Part shown: in pieces, positions 17,300-26,599 of the stretch | Layout: every line of letters starts with the position of its first letter | Position numbering within the stretch: the first letter of the stretch is position 1 | Assembly (NCBI GenBank): GCA_964405465.1 | Contig: CAYONZ010000001.1 | Span: 124,001-188,000 of the forward strand | Origin: CAYONZ01 sp964405465 | GTDB taxonomy: Bacteria; Bdellovibrionota; Bdellovibrionia; Bdellovibrionales; JAMPXM01 | DNA length: 64,000 nt | Direction of reading: 5' to 3' | The notes under the pieces: generated by a model | Seen by the model: only the letters and a program-made list of their open reading frames with translations | The model's database searches: none | What the model was told of the DNA's origin: nothing | Position numbers and translations under genes: made by a program

Positions 17300-20200
17300 C
17301 TAGCAGAATCTAAGTAGGTGTTGAAGTTCGTCAAAAATATTGGGCCAGGAAATTGTATTCATACGGATGAGTAGACGATTGTCTGGCGTAACTGAGAATT
17401 TTCTATTCAACATTTGCGCTAGTGAAACGACTTTTTCTGGAGGCAATGGAGTTTCCTGAGTAAATGCCAATGAAATCGCTTTAGGACCATGACTCAAGTC
17501 GCGTACTCCAAGTTTTTTACATAGATATCGTATTAGCATAAGGCCCATAAGGTTCACCACGGCCTCTGGTGCTTTACCAAACTGGTCTTGCAATTCGTCT
17601 TCGATCTTATCCATGTCGTCAGGACTTGTTATGGTGCTCATCACTCTGTAATAGCCCAAACGCATTTTTACATCCGGAATATAGTCGTCTGGAATAAGCG
17701 CTGGGATTCGCACATTTATTTCTGGCTCAATTTCATTTTTTACAGGTTCACCTTTTGCTTCTCGCAATGTTTCATCCAATAACTCTAGATACATTTCATA
17801 TCCAACAGCATCAATTTGTCCGGATTGATCCTCTCCAAGAATACTACCAGCTCCTCGAAGCTCTAAGTCGTGATGAGCAATTCGAATTCCACTTCCTAGC
17901 GCAGTGTTTTCTTGAATTACCTTGAGTCGCTCTTGTGCGTCCGATTCAAGACGTTTGTTTGGGGGAATCAAGAGATAGCAATAGGCTCGTTCTTTACTCC
18001 GCCCCACCCGACCTCTAAGCTGATATAGCTGACTCAGGCCAAACGTGTGTGCATTGTCGATGAACATTGTATTGGCCCTCGGATTGTCGATACCTGCCTC
18101 GATAATTGTTGTGCACACAAGAATATCAATCTCATGCTTAAAAAAAGCGACCATTACCTCTTCCAATTCGTGTTCTTCCATTTGGCCATGGCCAATTCGC
18201 AAGCGCGCTTCTGGCACAATTTGCCTGAGCTCGTCTGCCAGCGCATGAATTGATTGAACCCGGTTATGTAAGAAAAAAACCTGACCTCCTCGTGAAATCT
18301 CAGATTGAATTCCTTTACGGATAGTTTCTTGATCAAACTTGCAAACAAATGTTCGCGTAGGCAGGCGATCAACAGGAGGAGTATTAATTATACTTAGATC
18401 ACGAATTCCAAGTAGACTCATGTTTAAAGTTCGCGGGATAGGTGTTGCCGAAAGGGTCAAAGAATCGATTGAGGTTCGCATTTTTTTTACTTTTTCTTTG
18501 TGAAGAACTCCAAACTTTTGTTCTTCATCGACAATTACAAGTCCAAGATTTTTAAACAAAATATCTTTACTAAGTAGACGGTGGGTTCCAATGATTATGT
18601 CAATTTTGCCTTCCTTCAACTCCTGAATTGTCTTTTTTGCATCGGCCGGTGAGACAAATCTATTAAGAGCCTTGATCACAAATGGCCAGTTCCGAAATCT
18701 CATCTGGAACGTTTCTAAGTGTTGAAAACTGAGGACCGTGGTGGGCGCCAGAACTGCAACTTGTCGTCCTGCATGAGCGGCTTTAAAGGCTGCTCTCATA
18801 GCAACCTCAGTTTTTCCGAAACCAACGTCACCACAAACGAGTCGATCCATTGGTTGCTCTTTGACGAAGTCTTTTTCAATTTCTGCAATTGCCCTCAGTT
18901 GATCTGCAGTTTCATCATATGGAAAGGAGAGCTCGAACTTATGAAAATCCTCATCGTCGTCTCGAATTGGCTCACGATGTGTTTCTTTTCTCTTGGCATA
19001 AAGAGAAAGAAGTTCAGAGGCAACGTCTCTCAATTGGTTTTTTACTTTTGCCTTTGTCTTTTGGAATTGATTTGTTCCTAGTTTATCGAGAACTCGAGAG
19101 GAGTTGGGGCCAGAAAATTTTTGAATCTGAGCAATACGGTATATTGGCAAATAAAGCCTGTCTGAATCTCGAAAGGTTAGCTGCAAAAACTCAGATTTCA
19201 CCCCCTGGATGTCCATTACCTTTAGGCCTTCGTAGGTTGCCACTCCGTGCTGAGTATGAACAACAAGATCCCCTGGGTTAATGTCGCCGAAAGTGACGGT
19301 TTCTACTCTGTCGAGAAGCGTTCCTTTGTTAGAAACCTCTCTCCTGCGTTTTTTGGATCCAAAAAAGTCTTCGTCCCTAAGGAAAATAATACTATCGGCG
19401 CTTAACCGAACACTCTCGCCAATTGTCCGTGGAATAAGGTGTGCAAATATTTTGGAAGTCTTCTGTTCTTCTAGCCATTCCAGCCAAGAAAATTCGCTTT
19501 CGCTTACCACTTTTGTTGAAAGACCTTCTTTCTCAAAGAGAACTTGAAGTCTTTGGGCCTGAGTCTGGGTTCCACATGCAACAAAAATTTGGTGATGAGC
19601 ATTTTTCCAAGTTATCAGTTTTTTAAATGCTTCTTTGTACGAAAGATCACTCTGGTCAGACTTGGTTGGTAGAAAAACAGATACAGTTGAGTATTCGTTT
19701 CTTTTATCGCTTTCCTCTGGGCCACTCCCCGACTGTACTGATGCAAAATCAATTATTTCGAGATTTGAAAAACTCAAGCGCTTCTCGAGAAGATTTAAAT
19801 TTAGTTCTTCAAAAGAAACATAGAGGTCGCTTGGGTTTGGACAAATGGAGTGCGCATTCGCCTCACCAAACTGTCTTTTTTGCTCTTCTAGAAAAAGTTC
19901 TGCCTCTTTTGCAACCTCGATCGGATTCACAACCAACATTCTAAAGGGAACACCAAAGTGTTGCAGAGGTTGTTCAGGGGTTGGATAAAAATTGTTTAAA
20001 AGAAAATCAACTCCTGGAAAATATTGCCCATGAATCATGGACTGTACAATCGAATCTCGCTCGCCGGAATCCACTGGCCTTCCGGAAGTTGATTTTTTAA
20101 ATGACTCAATTGCTTGAAATTTGGAATCGTCCGAATAGATAATTTCACGGCTTGGAAGTACAGTAAGGGTTGCCACCTGTTCTATAGATCTTTGAGTGTT

Positions 20201-20842
20201 CTGATCGAACAATCTAAGTGACTCGACATTGTCGCCAAAAAGATCAATTCGAATTGGGTGATCGTGAGCTGGAGAAAAAATATCAATAATACCGCCACGC
20301 ACCGCAAAGGTTCCGACATCTTCAACAAGCGGTACAGATTGGTAACCCCAATTTGCGAGTGTTTGAACAAACTTTTCCGGAATTATATCGCCCGGGTGGA
20401 TCTTTAATGTGTGCGCAGATAGTACACTCCGAGGAATACACTTTTGCATCAGTGCGGAGGGGGTTGCTATAAATATATGCCTATACGGATTTTCATTTAT
20501 AGTTGCAAGCCATCGAATTCTCTTTGCAATGCCTTTGTGATTTGGATAGAGCCCAGAAAATGGCGAGACATCGAAGGAATCGATTGACGAAAACTGGATA
20601 TCGCTCTCAAAAAAATCGAGATGTGCTTCTAAAGACTCCACATCTTTTTTTGTTGGGAGCAATATAAGCAGAGGCTGTGCCCACAAGTGAGGTGATTCAC
20701 TTTGCGAAAGAAGTGACGCAAGTGCAAGCGCGGAGTCTGTTCCTGAAATGTGAGTTTCGCTTTGCCCAAACTCAAGAATTCCCTCAACAATTTTTTCTAA
20801 GTTTGCGGCCAGTAAATTTCCAAGCATTGTGACTTCCATCAT
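17300..20842 (-). CDS. mfd: Transcription-repair coupling factor Mfd
   Basis: About 1180 residues with all Mfd parts: N-terminal UvrB-like module, RNA polymerase interaction domain (GDLVVHTQHGVATYEGL region), RecG-like DEAD/helicase core (VCGDVGFGKTEVAMRAAF Walker A, IVDEEQKFGV Walker B, SATPIPRTLNMSL), the helicase C half with QLYQLRGRVGRS, and the C-terminal TRCF domain. It displaces RNA polymerase stalled at lesions and recruits UvrA. Starts ATG 20842, 20839 or 20827 are all possible; the last has the best GGAAG ribosome site. Divergent from the nuo operon. Confidence 0.97.
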   Translation of the reverse strand: MMEVTMLGNLLAANLEKIVEGILEFGQSETHISGTDSALALASLLSQSESPHLWAQPLLILLPTKKDVESLEAHLDFFESDIQFSSIDSFDVSPFSGLYPNHKGIAKRIRWLATINENPYRHIFIATPSALMQKCIPRSVLSAHTLKIHPGDIIPEKFVQTLANWGYQSVPLVEDVGTFAVRGGIIDIFSPAHDHPIRIDLFGDNVESLRLFDQNTQRSIEQVATLTVLPSREIIYSDDSKFQAIESFKKSTSGRPVDSGERDSIVQSMIHGQYFPGVDFLLNNFYPTPEQPLQHFGVPFRMLVVNPIEVAKEAELFLEEQKRQFGEANAHSICPNPSDLYVSFEELNLNLLEKRLSFSNLEIIDFASVQSGSGPEESDKRNEYSTVSVFLPTKSDQSDLSYKEAFKKLITWKNAHHQIFVACGTQTQAQRLQVLFEKEGLSTKVVSESEFSWLEWLEEQKTSKIFAHLIPRTIGESVRLSADSIIFLRDEDFFGSKKRRREVSNKGTLLDRVETVTFGDINPGDLVVHTQHGVATYEGLKVMDIQGVKSEFLQLTFRDSDRLYLPIYRIAQIQKFSGPNSSRVLDKLGTNQFQKTKAKVKNQLRDVASELLSLYAKRKETHREPIRDDDEDFHKFELSFPYDETADQLRAIAEIEKDFVKEQPMDRLVCGDVGFGKTEVAMRAAFKAAHAGRQVAVLAPTTVLSFQHLETFQMRFRNWPFVIKALNRFVSPADAKKTIQELKEGKIDIIIGTHRLLSKDILFKNLGLVIVDEEQKFGVLHKEKVKKMRTSIDSLTLSATPIPRTLNMSLLGIRDLSIINTPPVDRLPTRTFVCKFDQETIRKGIQSEISRGGQVFFLHNRVQSIHALADELRQIVPEARLRIGHGQMEEHELEEVMVAFFKHEIDILVCTTIIEAGIDNPRANTMFIDNAHTFGLSQLYQLRGRVGRSKERAYCYLLIPPNKRLESDAQERLKVIQENTALGSGIRIAHHDLELRGAGSILGEDQSGQIDAVGYEMYLELLDETLREAKGEPVKNEIEPEINVRIPALIPDDYIPDVKMRLGYYRVMSTITSPDDMDKIEDELQDQFGKAPEAVVNLMGLMLIRYLCKKLGVRDLSHGPKAISLAFTQETPLPPEKVVSLAQMLNRKFSVTPDNRLLIRMNTISWPNIFDELQHLLRFC

Positions 20843-20909
20843 CAACGAGTTCTTATGGGCGTATATACGCTACGCATCACGCATTCAAGAACTATCTATG
20901 CCTTATTGC

Positions 20910-20940
20910 TTGGAATAATCTCATCGCGTCGGTATATATT
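20910..20940 (+). promoter_or_regulatory. Possible promoter of the nuo operon
   Basis: TATATT at 20935-20940 matches five of six -10 bases; TTGGAA at 20910-20915 is a weak -35 with a long 19-base spacer. A small inverted repeat AGATC-atatc-GATCT (20941-20955) follows and might be an operator. This is the only upstream region before nuoA, and it must also hold the mfd promoter on the other strand. Confidence 0.3.
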
Positions 20941-20992
20941 AGATCATATCGATCTCATTATTTAAACGACACCTTTGAATCGCGGAGGATTG

Positions 20993-21364
20993 ATGGCCAG
21001 CGTGTTGCCCGTAATTGTGCTCGCCCTAATGGTACTGGCATTTGGGTGTGTAATATTATTTTTAGCTTCTCTTCTCGGACCAAAGCGAACCCATTCTGCA
21101 GTAAAAGATATGCCTTACGAATGCGGAATTCCTGGACAGGAAACGAAAGAGACTAAAATTTCGGTTAAATTTTATCTGACTGCAATCTTGTTTATTTTGT
21201 TCGATATCGAAATCATTTTTATGTATCCATGGGCCGTGACTTATCTTGATTTTTTGAAACAAGGTGCTGGGTTATATATTTTGGGTGTCATGGGAGTCTT
21301 TATTTTGCTTTTCGTGGCGGGCTTGTTTTGGGAAGTTAAGTCAAAAGCGCTGGAGTGGGACTAA
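20993..21364 (+). CDS. nuoA: NADH-quinone oxidoreductase subunit A
   Basis: 123 residues with three membrane helices and the NuoA signature MPYECGIPG (loop cysteine) and FDIEIIFMYPWA. It is part of the membrane/peripheral junction of complex I. ATG 20993 follows GGAGG at 20984-20988 and gives the usual length; an in-frame TTG at 20975 would put the start before the ribosome site and is less likely. Its stop overlaps the nuoH start (TAATG). Confidence 0.95.
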   Translation: MASVLPVIVLALMVLAFGCVILFLASLLGPKRTHSAVKDMPYECGIPGQETKETKISVKFYLTAILFILFDIEIIFMYPWAVTYLDFLKQGAGLYILGVMGVFILLFVAGLFWEVKSKALEWD

Positions 21365-22506
21365 TGGGTTCAACAGGAATAGAGATCGGATTCAATTTAC
21401 TTAAAATGTTTGTGATATTTTTTATGATGATTCAAGCCGTACCCATTTTGGTATGGCTCGAGCGGCGGGGTTCGGCGTTTATTCAAAATCGCTTTGGTCC
21501 CAATCGCGTGGGTCCGCTGGGTCTGATTCAGCTTTTGGCTGATGCCGTAAAGTTTTTGTGGAAGGAAGAATTTTTGCCGAAAGAGGGTGTGGCGCTGCTT
21601 TATTATGGAGCGCCGATTGTTGCCCTGATTCCAGGTGCACTGGCCTTTGGTTCAATTCCATTAGGACCCGATATTCATTGGGGAAGCTATATCTACAAAC
21701 TTCAAAGTTTTGAGATTAATGTTGGAATTGTCTTTGTGATGGGTGTTTCCTCTCTTGGGGCATATTCACTTTTGATGGCCGGCTATGGTTCTTCAAACAA
21801 ATATTCATTGATGGGTGCACTTCGAGCGAGCGCTCAAATGATTAGTTATGAGCTTGCGCTCGGGCTCTCGCTGGTTGGTATTTTGTTAACATACGGGACA
21901 TTTGATTTTAAAGAAATCGTAAATCAACAGCAGGGACCTTTGCATTTCATGTTTTTAGGTAAAGAGATGGTGGCGGAAAAACTTCCCGCCATTTTGTCGT
22001 GGCTTCCTAACTGGGGAATATTTTTTAACCCAGTGGGAATGATTCTTTTTGCTGTTTGTGCTTTTGCTGAGTCAAATAGACTTCCTTTCGATTTGCCAGA
22101 AGCAGAGGGCGAGCTTGTCGCTGGGTTCCACACAGAATACGGTGGTTTCAAAATGCTCATGTTCTACATCGGAGAATATGGGCATATGATTGTTGCCTCG
22201 GCACTGATTGCTACCTTTTACCTTGGCGGTTATGGATTTCCTGGGGTAACCGGTGAAAGCATGTCGAAGTTTATGTCACACGTTACAGGTGACGCTGACT
22301 GGTTGAGCTTATTGGTTGCAATTGGGTTTCATGTCATTCTTTTGGCAAAGATAGCTTTGCTCTTGTGGATATTCATTTGGGTGCGGTGGACTTTGCCGAG
22401 GTTTCGTTATGATCAATTGATGGATCTTGGTTGGAAAACAATGTTGCCTTGGGCTCTTGGTAATACTGTATTTACGGCCATTTGGATTTTTTTAATGCAT
22501 AGGTAG
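21364..22506 (+). CDS. nuoH: NADH-quinone oxidoreductase subunit H
   Basis: 380 residues with about eight membrane helices. Family motifs are GPNRVGPLGLIQLLADAVK, the acidic EAEGELVAGFHTEYGG loop and ASAQMISYE. NuoH forms the quinone-chamber end of the complex I membrane arm. In most operons nuoH is flanked by nuoG and nuoI; here nuoA is directly before and nuoJ directly after. ATG 21364 is preferred to GTG 21355 because it overlaps the nuoA stop. Confidence 0.96.
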   Translation: MGSTGIEIGFNLLKMFVIFFMMIQAVPILVWLERRGSAFIQNRFGPNRVGPLGLIQLLADAVKFLWKEEFLPKEGVALLYYGAPIVALIPGALAFGSIPLGPDIHWGSYIYKLQSFEINVGIVFVMGVSSLGAYSLLMAGYGSSNKYSLMGALRASAQMISYELALGLSLVGILLTYGTFDFKEIVNQQQGPLHFMFLGKEMVAEKLPAILSWLPNWGIFFNPVGMILFAVCAFAESNRLPFDLPEAEGELVAGFHTEYGGFKMLMFYIGEYGHMIVASALIATFYLGGYGFPGVTGESMSKFMSHVTGDADWLSLLVAIGFHVILLAKIALLLWIFIWVRWTLPRFRYDQLMDLGWKTMLPWALGNTVFTAIWIFLMHR

Positions 22507-22512
22507 GTCAAG

Positions 22513-23046
22513 ATGTTGATGCTTTCTGATTATGTGTTTTATTTTTTGGGTCTGTTCACATTTATATGTGCAGCAGGAGTTGTAACCACACAAAACCCAA
22601 TCTACTCCGCCTTTTATTTGGTTTTGTCGATGGTGGGAATATCTGGCCTATTTGTTACTTTGGACGCAACTTTTGTGGCGGGTGTTCAGCTTATTGTTTA
22701 TGCCGGAGCCGTACTGGTGTTGTTTGTGATGGTACTGATGTTGTTCGATCTAAAACATGAACTGCCAACATATTCTAAGGGTATGTTGTCTGGCTTCTTT
22801 AAGTTGGTCAGTGCGGGCGTTTTATTGGGACTGTTGGCTGGTTCTGTTTACATGTCATCGGAGTTGATTCTTGGCGCACCTCCAGCTGAAAAGATTGTGG
22901 GTGTGGATAACACAAAAGCGCTTGGTCATCTTTTGTTTACAAAGTATCTATTTGCGTTTGAGCTTATCGGAGCATTGTTGTTGATTATTGCGATCGGAGC
23001 CGTTGCGCTGTCTCGAATATCAGGAGGTACACATGCAGATACTTGA
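22513..23046 (+). CDS. nuoJ: NADH-quinone oxidoreductase subunit J
   Basis: 177 residues with five predicted membrane helices and the NuoJ motif ATFVAGVQLIVYAGAVLVLFVMVLM. It is part of the proton-pumping membrane arm. Overlaps the nuoK start by 14 bases. Confidence 0.95.
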   Translation: MLMLSDYVFYFLGLFTFICAAGVVTTQNPIYSAFYLVLSMVGISGLFVTLDATFVAGVQLIVYAGAVLVLFVMVLMLFDLKHELPTYSKGMLSGFFKLVSAGVLLGLLAGSVYMSSELILGAPPAEKIVGVDNTKALGHLLFTKYLFAFELIGALLLIIAIGAVALSRISGGTHADT

Positions 23047-23359
23047 TGGGGCCCTGCGCGTCGGTTTAAATCATTATCTTTTTTTATCGGCATTGCTGTT
23101 TGTCATTGGCATGTTGGGTGTATTGTTTCGGCGAAATGTAATTGTTATTTTAATGTCGATAGAGATCATGCTAAACGCGGTTAATCTTTCTTTTATAGCG
23201 TTTAGCAGATACAGCCAGCAAATCGACGGCCAGGTAATGGTATTTTTTGTCATGACAATTGCGGCTGCGGAGGCTGCTGTCGGATTGGCTCTTGCCGTTA
23301 CAATATTTAAAAAGTTTAAAGAAGTTAACATTCGATTCTTCGAACACCTCAAGGGCTAA
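23033..23359 (+). CDS. nuoK: NADH-quinone oxidoreductase subunit K
   Basis: 108 residues with three membrane helices. The motif NVIVILMSIEIMLNAVNL carries the conserved membrane glutamate, and a second glutamate lies in TIAAAEAAVGLAL. NuoK is an Mrp-related proton-channel component. AGGAGGT at 23022-23028 fixes ATG 23033 as start, inside nuoJ. Confidence 0.96.
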   Translation: MQILDGALRVGLNHYLFLSALLFVIGMLGVLFRRNVIVILMSIEIMLNAVNLSFIAFSRYSQQIDGQVMVFFVMTIAAAEAAVGLALAVTIFKKFKEVNIRFFEHLKG

Positions 23360-23368
23360 GGAAAAAGT

Positions 23369-25042
23369 ATGTCAAAGAACGAATTACTATTTGGTGCACT
23401 GTTGATTTTCCCTCTTTTGGGATTTTTGTTTAACGGGCTTCGATTTAAGAGCAAAAATTATTTGTTGGCAGGAACCATGGCGACGGCGGCGGTTTTTCTT
23501 TCATTTTTATCTGCACTGGCTTTAGTAAGTCAGCTGTTTGGAGAGGGACCAGGCGTTCCGACATCGGTTGCGGTCAAATTTTTCGACTGGATATCTGTTG
23601 GTGCCTTTAGAGTTTCCGCCGGATTTGTGGTTGATCACATTAGTGCAATAATGATTTTGGTCATCACTGGAATAGGTACCCTTATCCACTTGTTTAGCAT
23701 TGGATACATGTCACACGATGAGCGTCCAACCAAATACTTTGCCTACCTTAACTTGTTTTTGTTCAATATGCTTTTGCTTGTTCTTGGCGATAATCTTTTG
23801 GTTATGTTCGTTGGCTGGGAAGGCGTTGGTCTTTGCTCTTATCTTTTGATTGGTTTTTGGTTCACTGATTCGGCGAAAGCAGCTGCCGGAATGAAAGCNN
23901 NNNNNNNNNNNNNNNNNNNNNNNNNNNNNNNNNNNNNNNNNNNNNNNNNNNNNNNNNNNNNNNNNNNNNNNNNNNNNNNNNNNNNNNNNNNNNNNNNNGC
24001 AGTGATGGCCGCAACAATCGGTCTTACCCAATGGGACATAAAAAAAGTATTGGCATACTCAACAGTTTCACAGCTTGGCTACATGTTCTTAGCTTGTGGT
24101 GTAGGTGCTTTTGGTGCAGCGATGTTTCATCTCATGACTCATGCATTTTTTAAAGCGCTCATGTTTTTGGGATCTGGAAGTGTAATTCATGCGATGCACG
24201 AAGAACAAGATATCAGAAAAATGGGTGGCTTAAGAAAATACATGCCAATTACACACGGTACTTTTGTGTTGGGATGGCTTGCGATTATTGGCTTGCCTCC
24301 CTTTGCCGGGTTTTTCTCCAAGGATGAAATTTTATGGCAAGCCTACCATAGTCCACTAGGTAGTTCATGGTTATGGGCTGCGGGAGTCTTCGGTGCAGCT
24401 TGTACAGCGTTCTATATGACTCGCCTAATGGCGCTAACATTTTGGGGTTCCAGTCGGGTTGCCAAAGATGTTCATCCCCATGAGTCTCCTATTTCAATGA
24501 CCATTCCACTTTTGGTATTGGGGTTACTTTCGGTTGTGGGTGGATGGATTGGCATTCCGCATGTATTATCGGGCTCTCTTGGTCTCCATATCCCAAACTT
24601 TTTGGAACACTGGCTGCATGTGTCTGTGCAAGCTGTTGATGTGGGACACGAAGCTCCAGCTGCAGTTGAACTGGGTTTAATGGGTATGTCTGTCGCCGTC
24701 GCAGGAATTTCGGCCACAATTGCATACTTGTTTTATGTCGTGAATCCGCAAGCACCTAAAAAGTTTGCGGAGGCATTTCAGCCCGCATATGAATTGATTT
24801 TCAACAAATACTGGGTTGATGAATTCTATTTCGATCGATTGATCAATCCGCTTGTTGCGGCATCAAAGAATCTTTGGGCATATGTGGACGTGGCATTTGT
24901 TGATAAATTTACATTTTGGGCCGCTGATATTGTCAAGGGACTCGGCTCATTTGTGAGAGGCCTTCAAAACGGAAATATGCAGACCTATGCGATGTATATC
25001 GCACTTGGTGTGGCTGGAACCCTGTTCTTTATAATGAGGTAA
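23369..25042 (+). CDS. nuoL: NADH-quinone oxidoreductase subunit L (interrupted by assembly gap)
   Basis: Both ends are clear NuoL: an N-terminal half with VGWEGVGLCSYLLIGFWF and a C-terminal half with LAYSTVSQLGYMFLACGVGAFGAAMFHLMTHAFFKALMFLGSG. NuoL is the distal antiporter-like proton-pumping subunit with the long lateral helix, seen here at the C terminus. A run of 100 N (23899-23998) replaces the middle. By comparison with the family about 110-130 residues should lie there, including the HAATMV region and the conserved lysine helix, so the gap is wrongly sized rather than the gene being truncated. An AAGGAAA ribosome site precedes ATG 23369. Confidence 0.93.
   Translation: MSKNELLFGALLIFPLLGFLFNGLRFKSKNYLLAGTMATAAVFLSFLSALALVSQLFGEGPGVPTSVAVKFFDWISVGAFRVSAGFVVDHISAIMILVITGIGTLIHLFSIGYMSHDERPTKYFAYLNLFLFNMLLLVLGDNLLVMFVGWEGVGLCSYLLIGFWFTDSAKAAAGMKXXXXXXXXXXXXXXXXXXXXXXXXXXXXXXXXXXAVMAATIGLTQWDIKKVLAYSTVSQLGYMFLACGVGAFGAAMFHLMTHAFFKALMFLGSGSVIHAMHEEQDIRKMGGLRKYMPITHGTFVLGWLAIIGLPPFAGFFSKDEILWQAYHSPLGSSWLWAAGVFGAACTAFYMTRLMALTFWGSSRVAKDVHPHESPISMTIPLLVLGLLSVVGGWIGIPHVLSGSLGLHIPNFLEHWLHVSVQAVDVGHEAPAAVELGLMGMSVAVAGISATIAYLFYVVNPQAPKKFAEAFQPAYELIFNKYWVDEFYFDRLINPLVAASKNLWAYVDVAFVDKFTFWAADIVKGLGSFVRGLQNGNMQTYAMYIALGVAGTLFFIMR
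23899..23998. other. Assembly gap (100 N)
   Basis: Exactly 100 undetermined bases, the conventional placeholder for a gap of unknown length. It falls inside nuoL. Any frame or length that crosses it is unreliable, and all downstream coordinates carry the size error. Confidence 0.99.
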
Positions 25043-26599
25043 GTGATGTTGTTATCTGCTCTCATATTTTTGCCCGTCCTATTCGCGTTGGTAATTGCAA
25101 GTTTGCCAAAGGATACTTGGATTCGGCCAGTTGCAATTTTATTTTCAGTGGCGGAGTTCGCAGTTAGCCTTCTTTTGTTCACCAGATTCGATAAAACCTC
25201 AGCGGCACTTCAGCTTGTTGAGAAACACAACTGGTTGCCAGATCTCGGAATTCAATATTTTGTGGGCATAGATGGAATCTCACTTTGGTTGGTAATGCTA
25301 ACAACACTTCTGTTGCCGATCATCATTCTTGGCAGTTGGACAGCGATAGACAAAAAGGTAAAGGGATTTCATGTTTCAATGTTTTTACTTACCAGTGCTA
25401 TGATTGGTTCGTTTCTAGCAATGGACTTGATCCTTTTCTATATCTTCTTTGAGCTCTCATTAGTGCCAATGTATTTTATGATTGGAATCTGGGGAGGGAG
25501 CCGCCGGATTTATGCAACGATGAAGTTTTTTATTTATACGATGGTTGGCTCTGTTCTCATGTTGTTAGCGATGATTTATTTAATGTTTGCCGCTCGCGAT
25601 ACACTGGGAACATTCACGGCTGATTTAACATCTATTTACACACTTAAGCTTCCGTTTGTTGCGGGTTCTTTACTGAATCCACAAACGCTTCTATTTTTCG
25701 CATTTTCTCTGGCATTTGCCATAAAAGTTCCAATGTTTCCGTTTCACACATGGTTGCCGGATGCACACGTCGAAGCCCCGACTCCTGGGTCTGTCATCTT
25801 GGCCGGTGTTATGCTCAAGATGGGTACCTATGGATTTATGCGTTTTGTATTGCCGCTTTTTCCTGAAGCCTCTCAGCACTATGCATGGGTATTTTTATTT
25901 TTAGGTGTGGTAGGTATTATTTACGGCGCACTTGTCGCCATGGTACAGCCAGATATCAAGAAGTTGGTGGCATATTCTTCAGTGTCTCACATGGGTTACG
26001 TGATGCTCGGAATTTTCGCGCTGAATGTGTATGGCGCAAACGGAGCACTTTACCAGATGCTTAATCATGGTGTGAGCACTGGAGCCTTGTTTTTGTTGGT
26101 GGGAATGATTTATGAGCGCACTCACTCTAGGGAAATTTCCAAATATGGTGGCTTGGCAAAAATTTTGCCGATTTTTACGATATTGTTTTTTATCGTCACT
26201 CTATCCAGCATTGCGGTACCGATGACGAATGGGTTTGTCGGAGAGTTTTTAATCTTATTGGGATCATTTTTGACTAACAAAGGTGTGACATATTTTGCCG
26301 TGACCGGGGTCGTGCTCGGTGCAGTTTATATGTTGTGGATGTTTAAGCGAGTTTTTTTTGGTGAGCCGGGCGAGTTAGTAAAAGATGAACATCACCCTCT
26401 ACATGATTTAAACATGCGCGAAATTGTTGTCTTGGCGCCACTATTACTATTGATATTTTGGATGGGATTGTTTCCTGGACACTTTCTTGATTGGTCAAAG
26501 GCAAGCGTTGATCATTTGATTGATCAACGTGATCACTACAATTTAACGATTGCGCCAAGATCCGGCGCGAACACTGTGGCTTCTGAGGTGGTTCGATGA
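25043..26599 (+). CDS. nuoM: NADH-quinone oxidoreductase subunit M
   Basis: 518 residues, about 14 membrane helices. Motifs are LFYIFFELSLVPMYFMIGIWGG with the conserved TM5 glutamate, KVPMFPFHTWLPDAHVEAPTPGSVILAGVMLKMG and KKLVAYSSVSHMGYVMLG. It is the middle antiporter-like pump of complex I. GTG 25043 directly follows the nuoL stop; ATG 25046 is an equal alternative. Overlaps nuoN by four bases. Confidence 0.97.
   Translation: MMLLSALIFLPVLFALVIASLPKDTWIRPVAILFSVAEFAVSLLLFTRFDKTSAALQLVEKHNWLPDLGIQYFVGIDGISLWLVMLTTLLLPIIILGSWTAIDKKVKGFHVSMFLLTSAMIGSFLAMDLILFYIFFELSLVPMYFMIGIWGGSRRIYATMKFFIYTMVGSVLMLLAMIYLMFAARDTLGTFTADLTSIYTLKLPFVAGSLLNPQTLLFFAFSLAFAIKVPMFPFHTWLPDAHVEAPTPGSVILAGVMLKMGTYGFMRFVLPLFPEASQHYAWVFLFLGVVGIIYGALVAMVQPDIKKLVAYSSVSHMGYVMLGIFALNVYGANGALYQMLNHGVSTGALFLLVGMIYERTHSREISKYGGLAKILPIFTILFFIVTLSSIAVPMTNGFVGEFLILLGSFLTNKGVTYFAVTGVVLGAVYMLWMFKRVFFGEPGELVKDEHHPLHDLNMREIVVLAPLLLLIFWMGLFPGHFLDWSKASVDHLIDQRDHYNLTIAPRSGANTVASEVVR

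Noticed and set aside
18719..19944. Several plus-strand frames of 60-130 residues opposite mfd
   Set aside because: All are antisense shadows of the mfd coding sequence with no ribosome sites or family features.
23711..24039. Minus-strand frames crossing the N gap
   Set aside because: They exist only because undetermined bases contain no stop codons.
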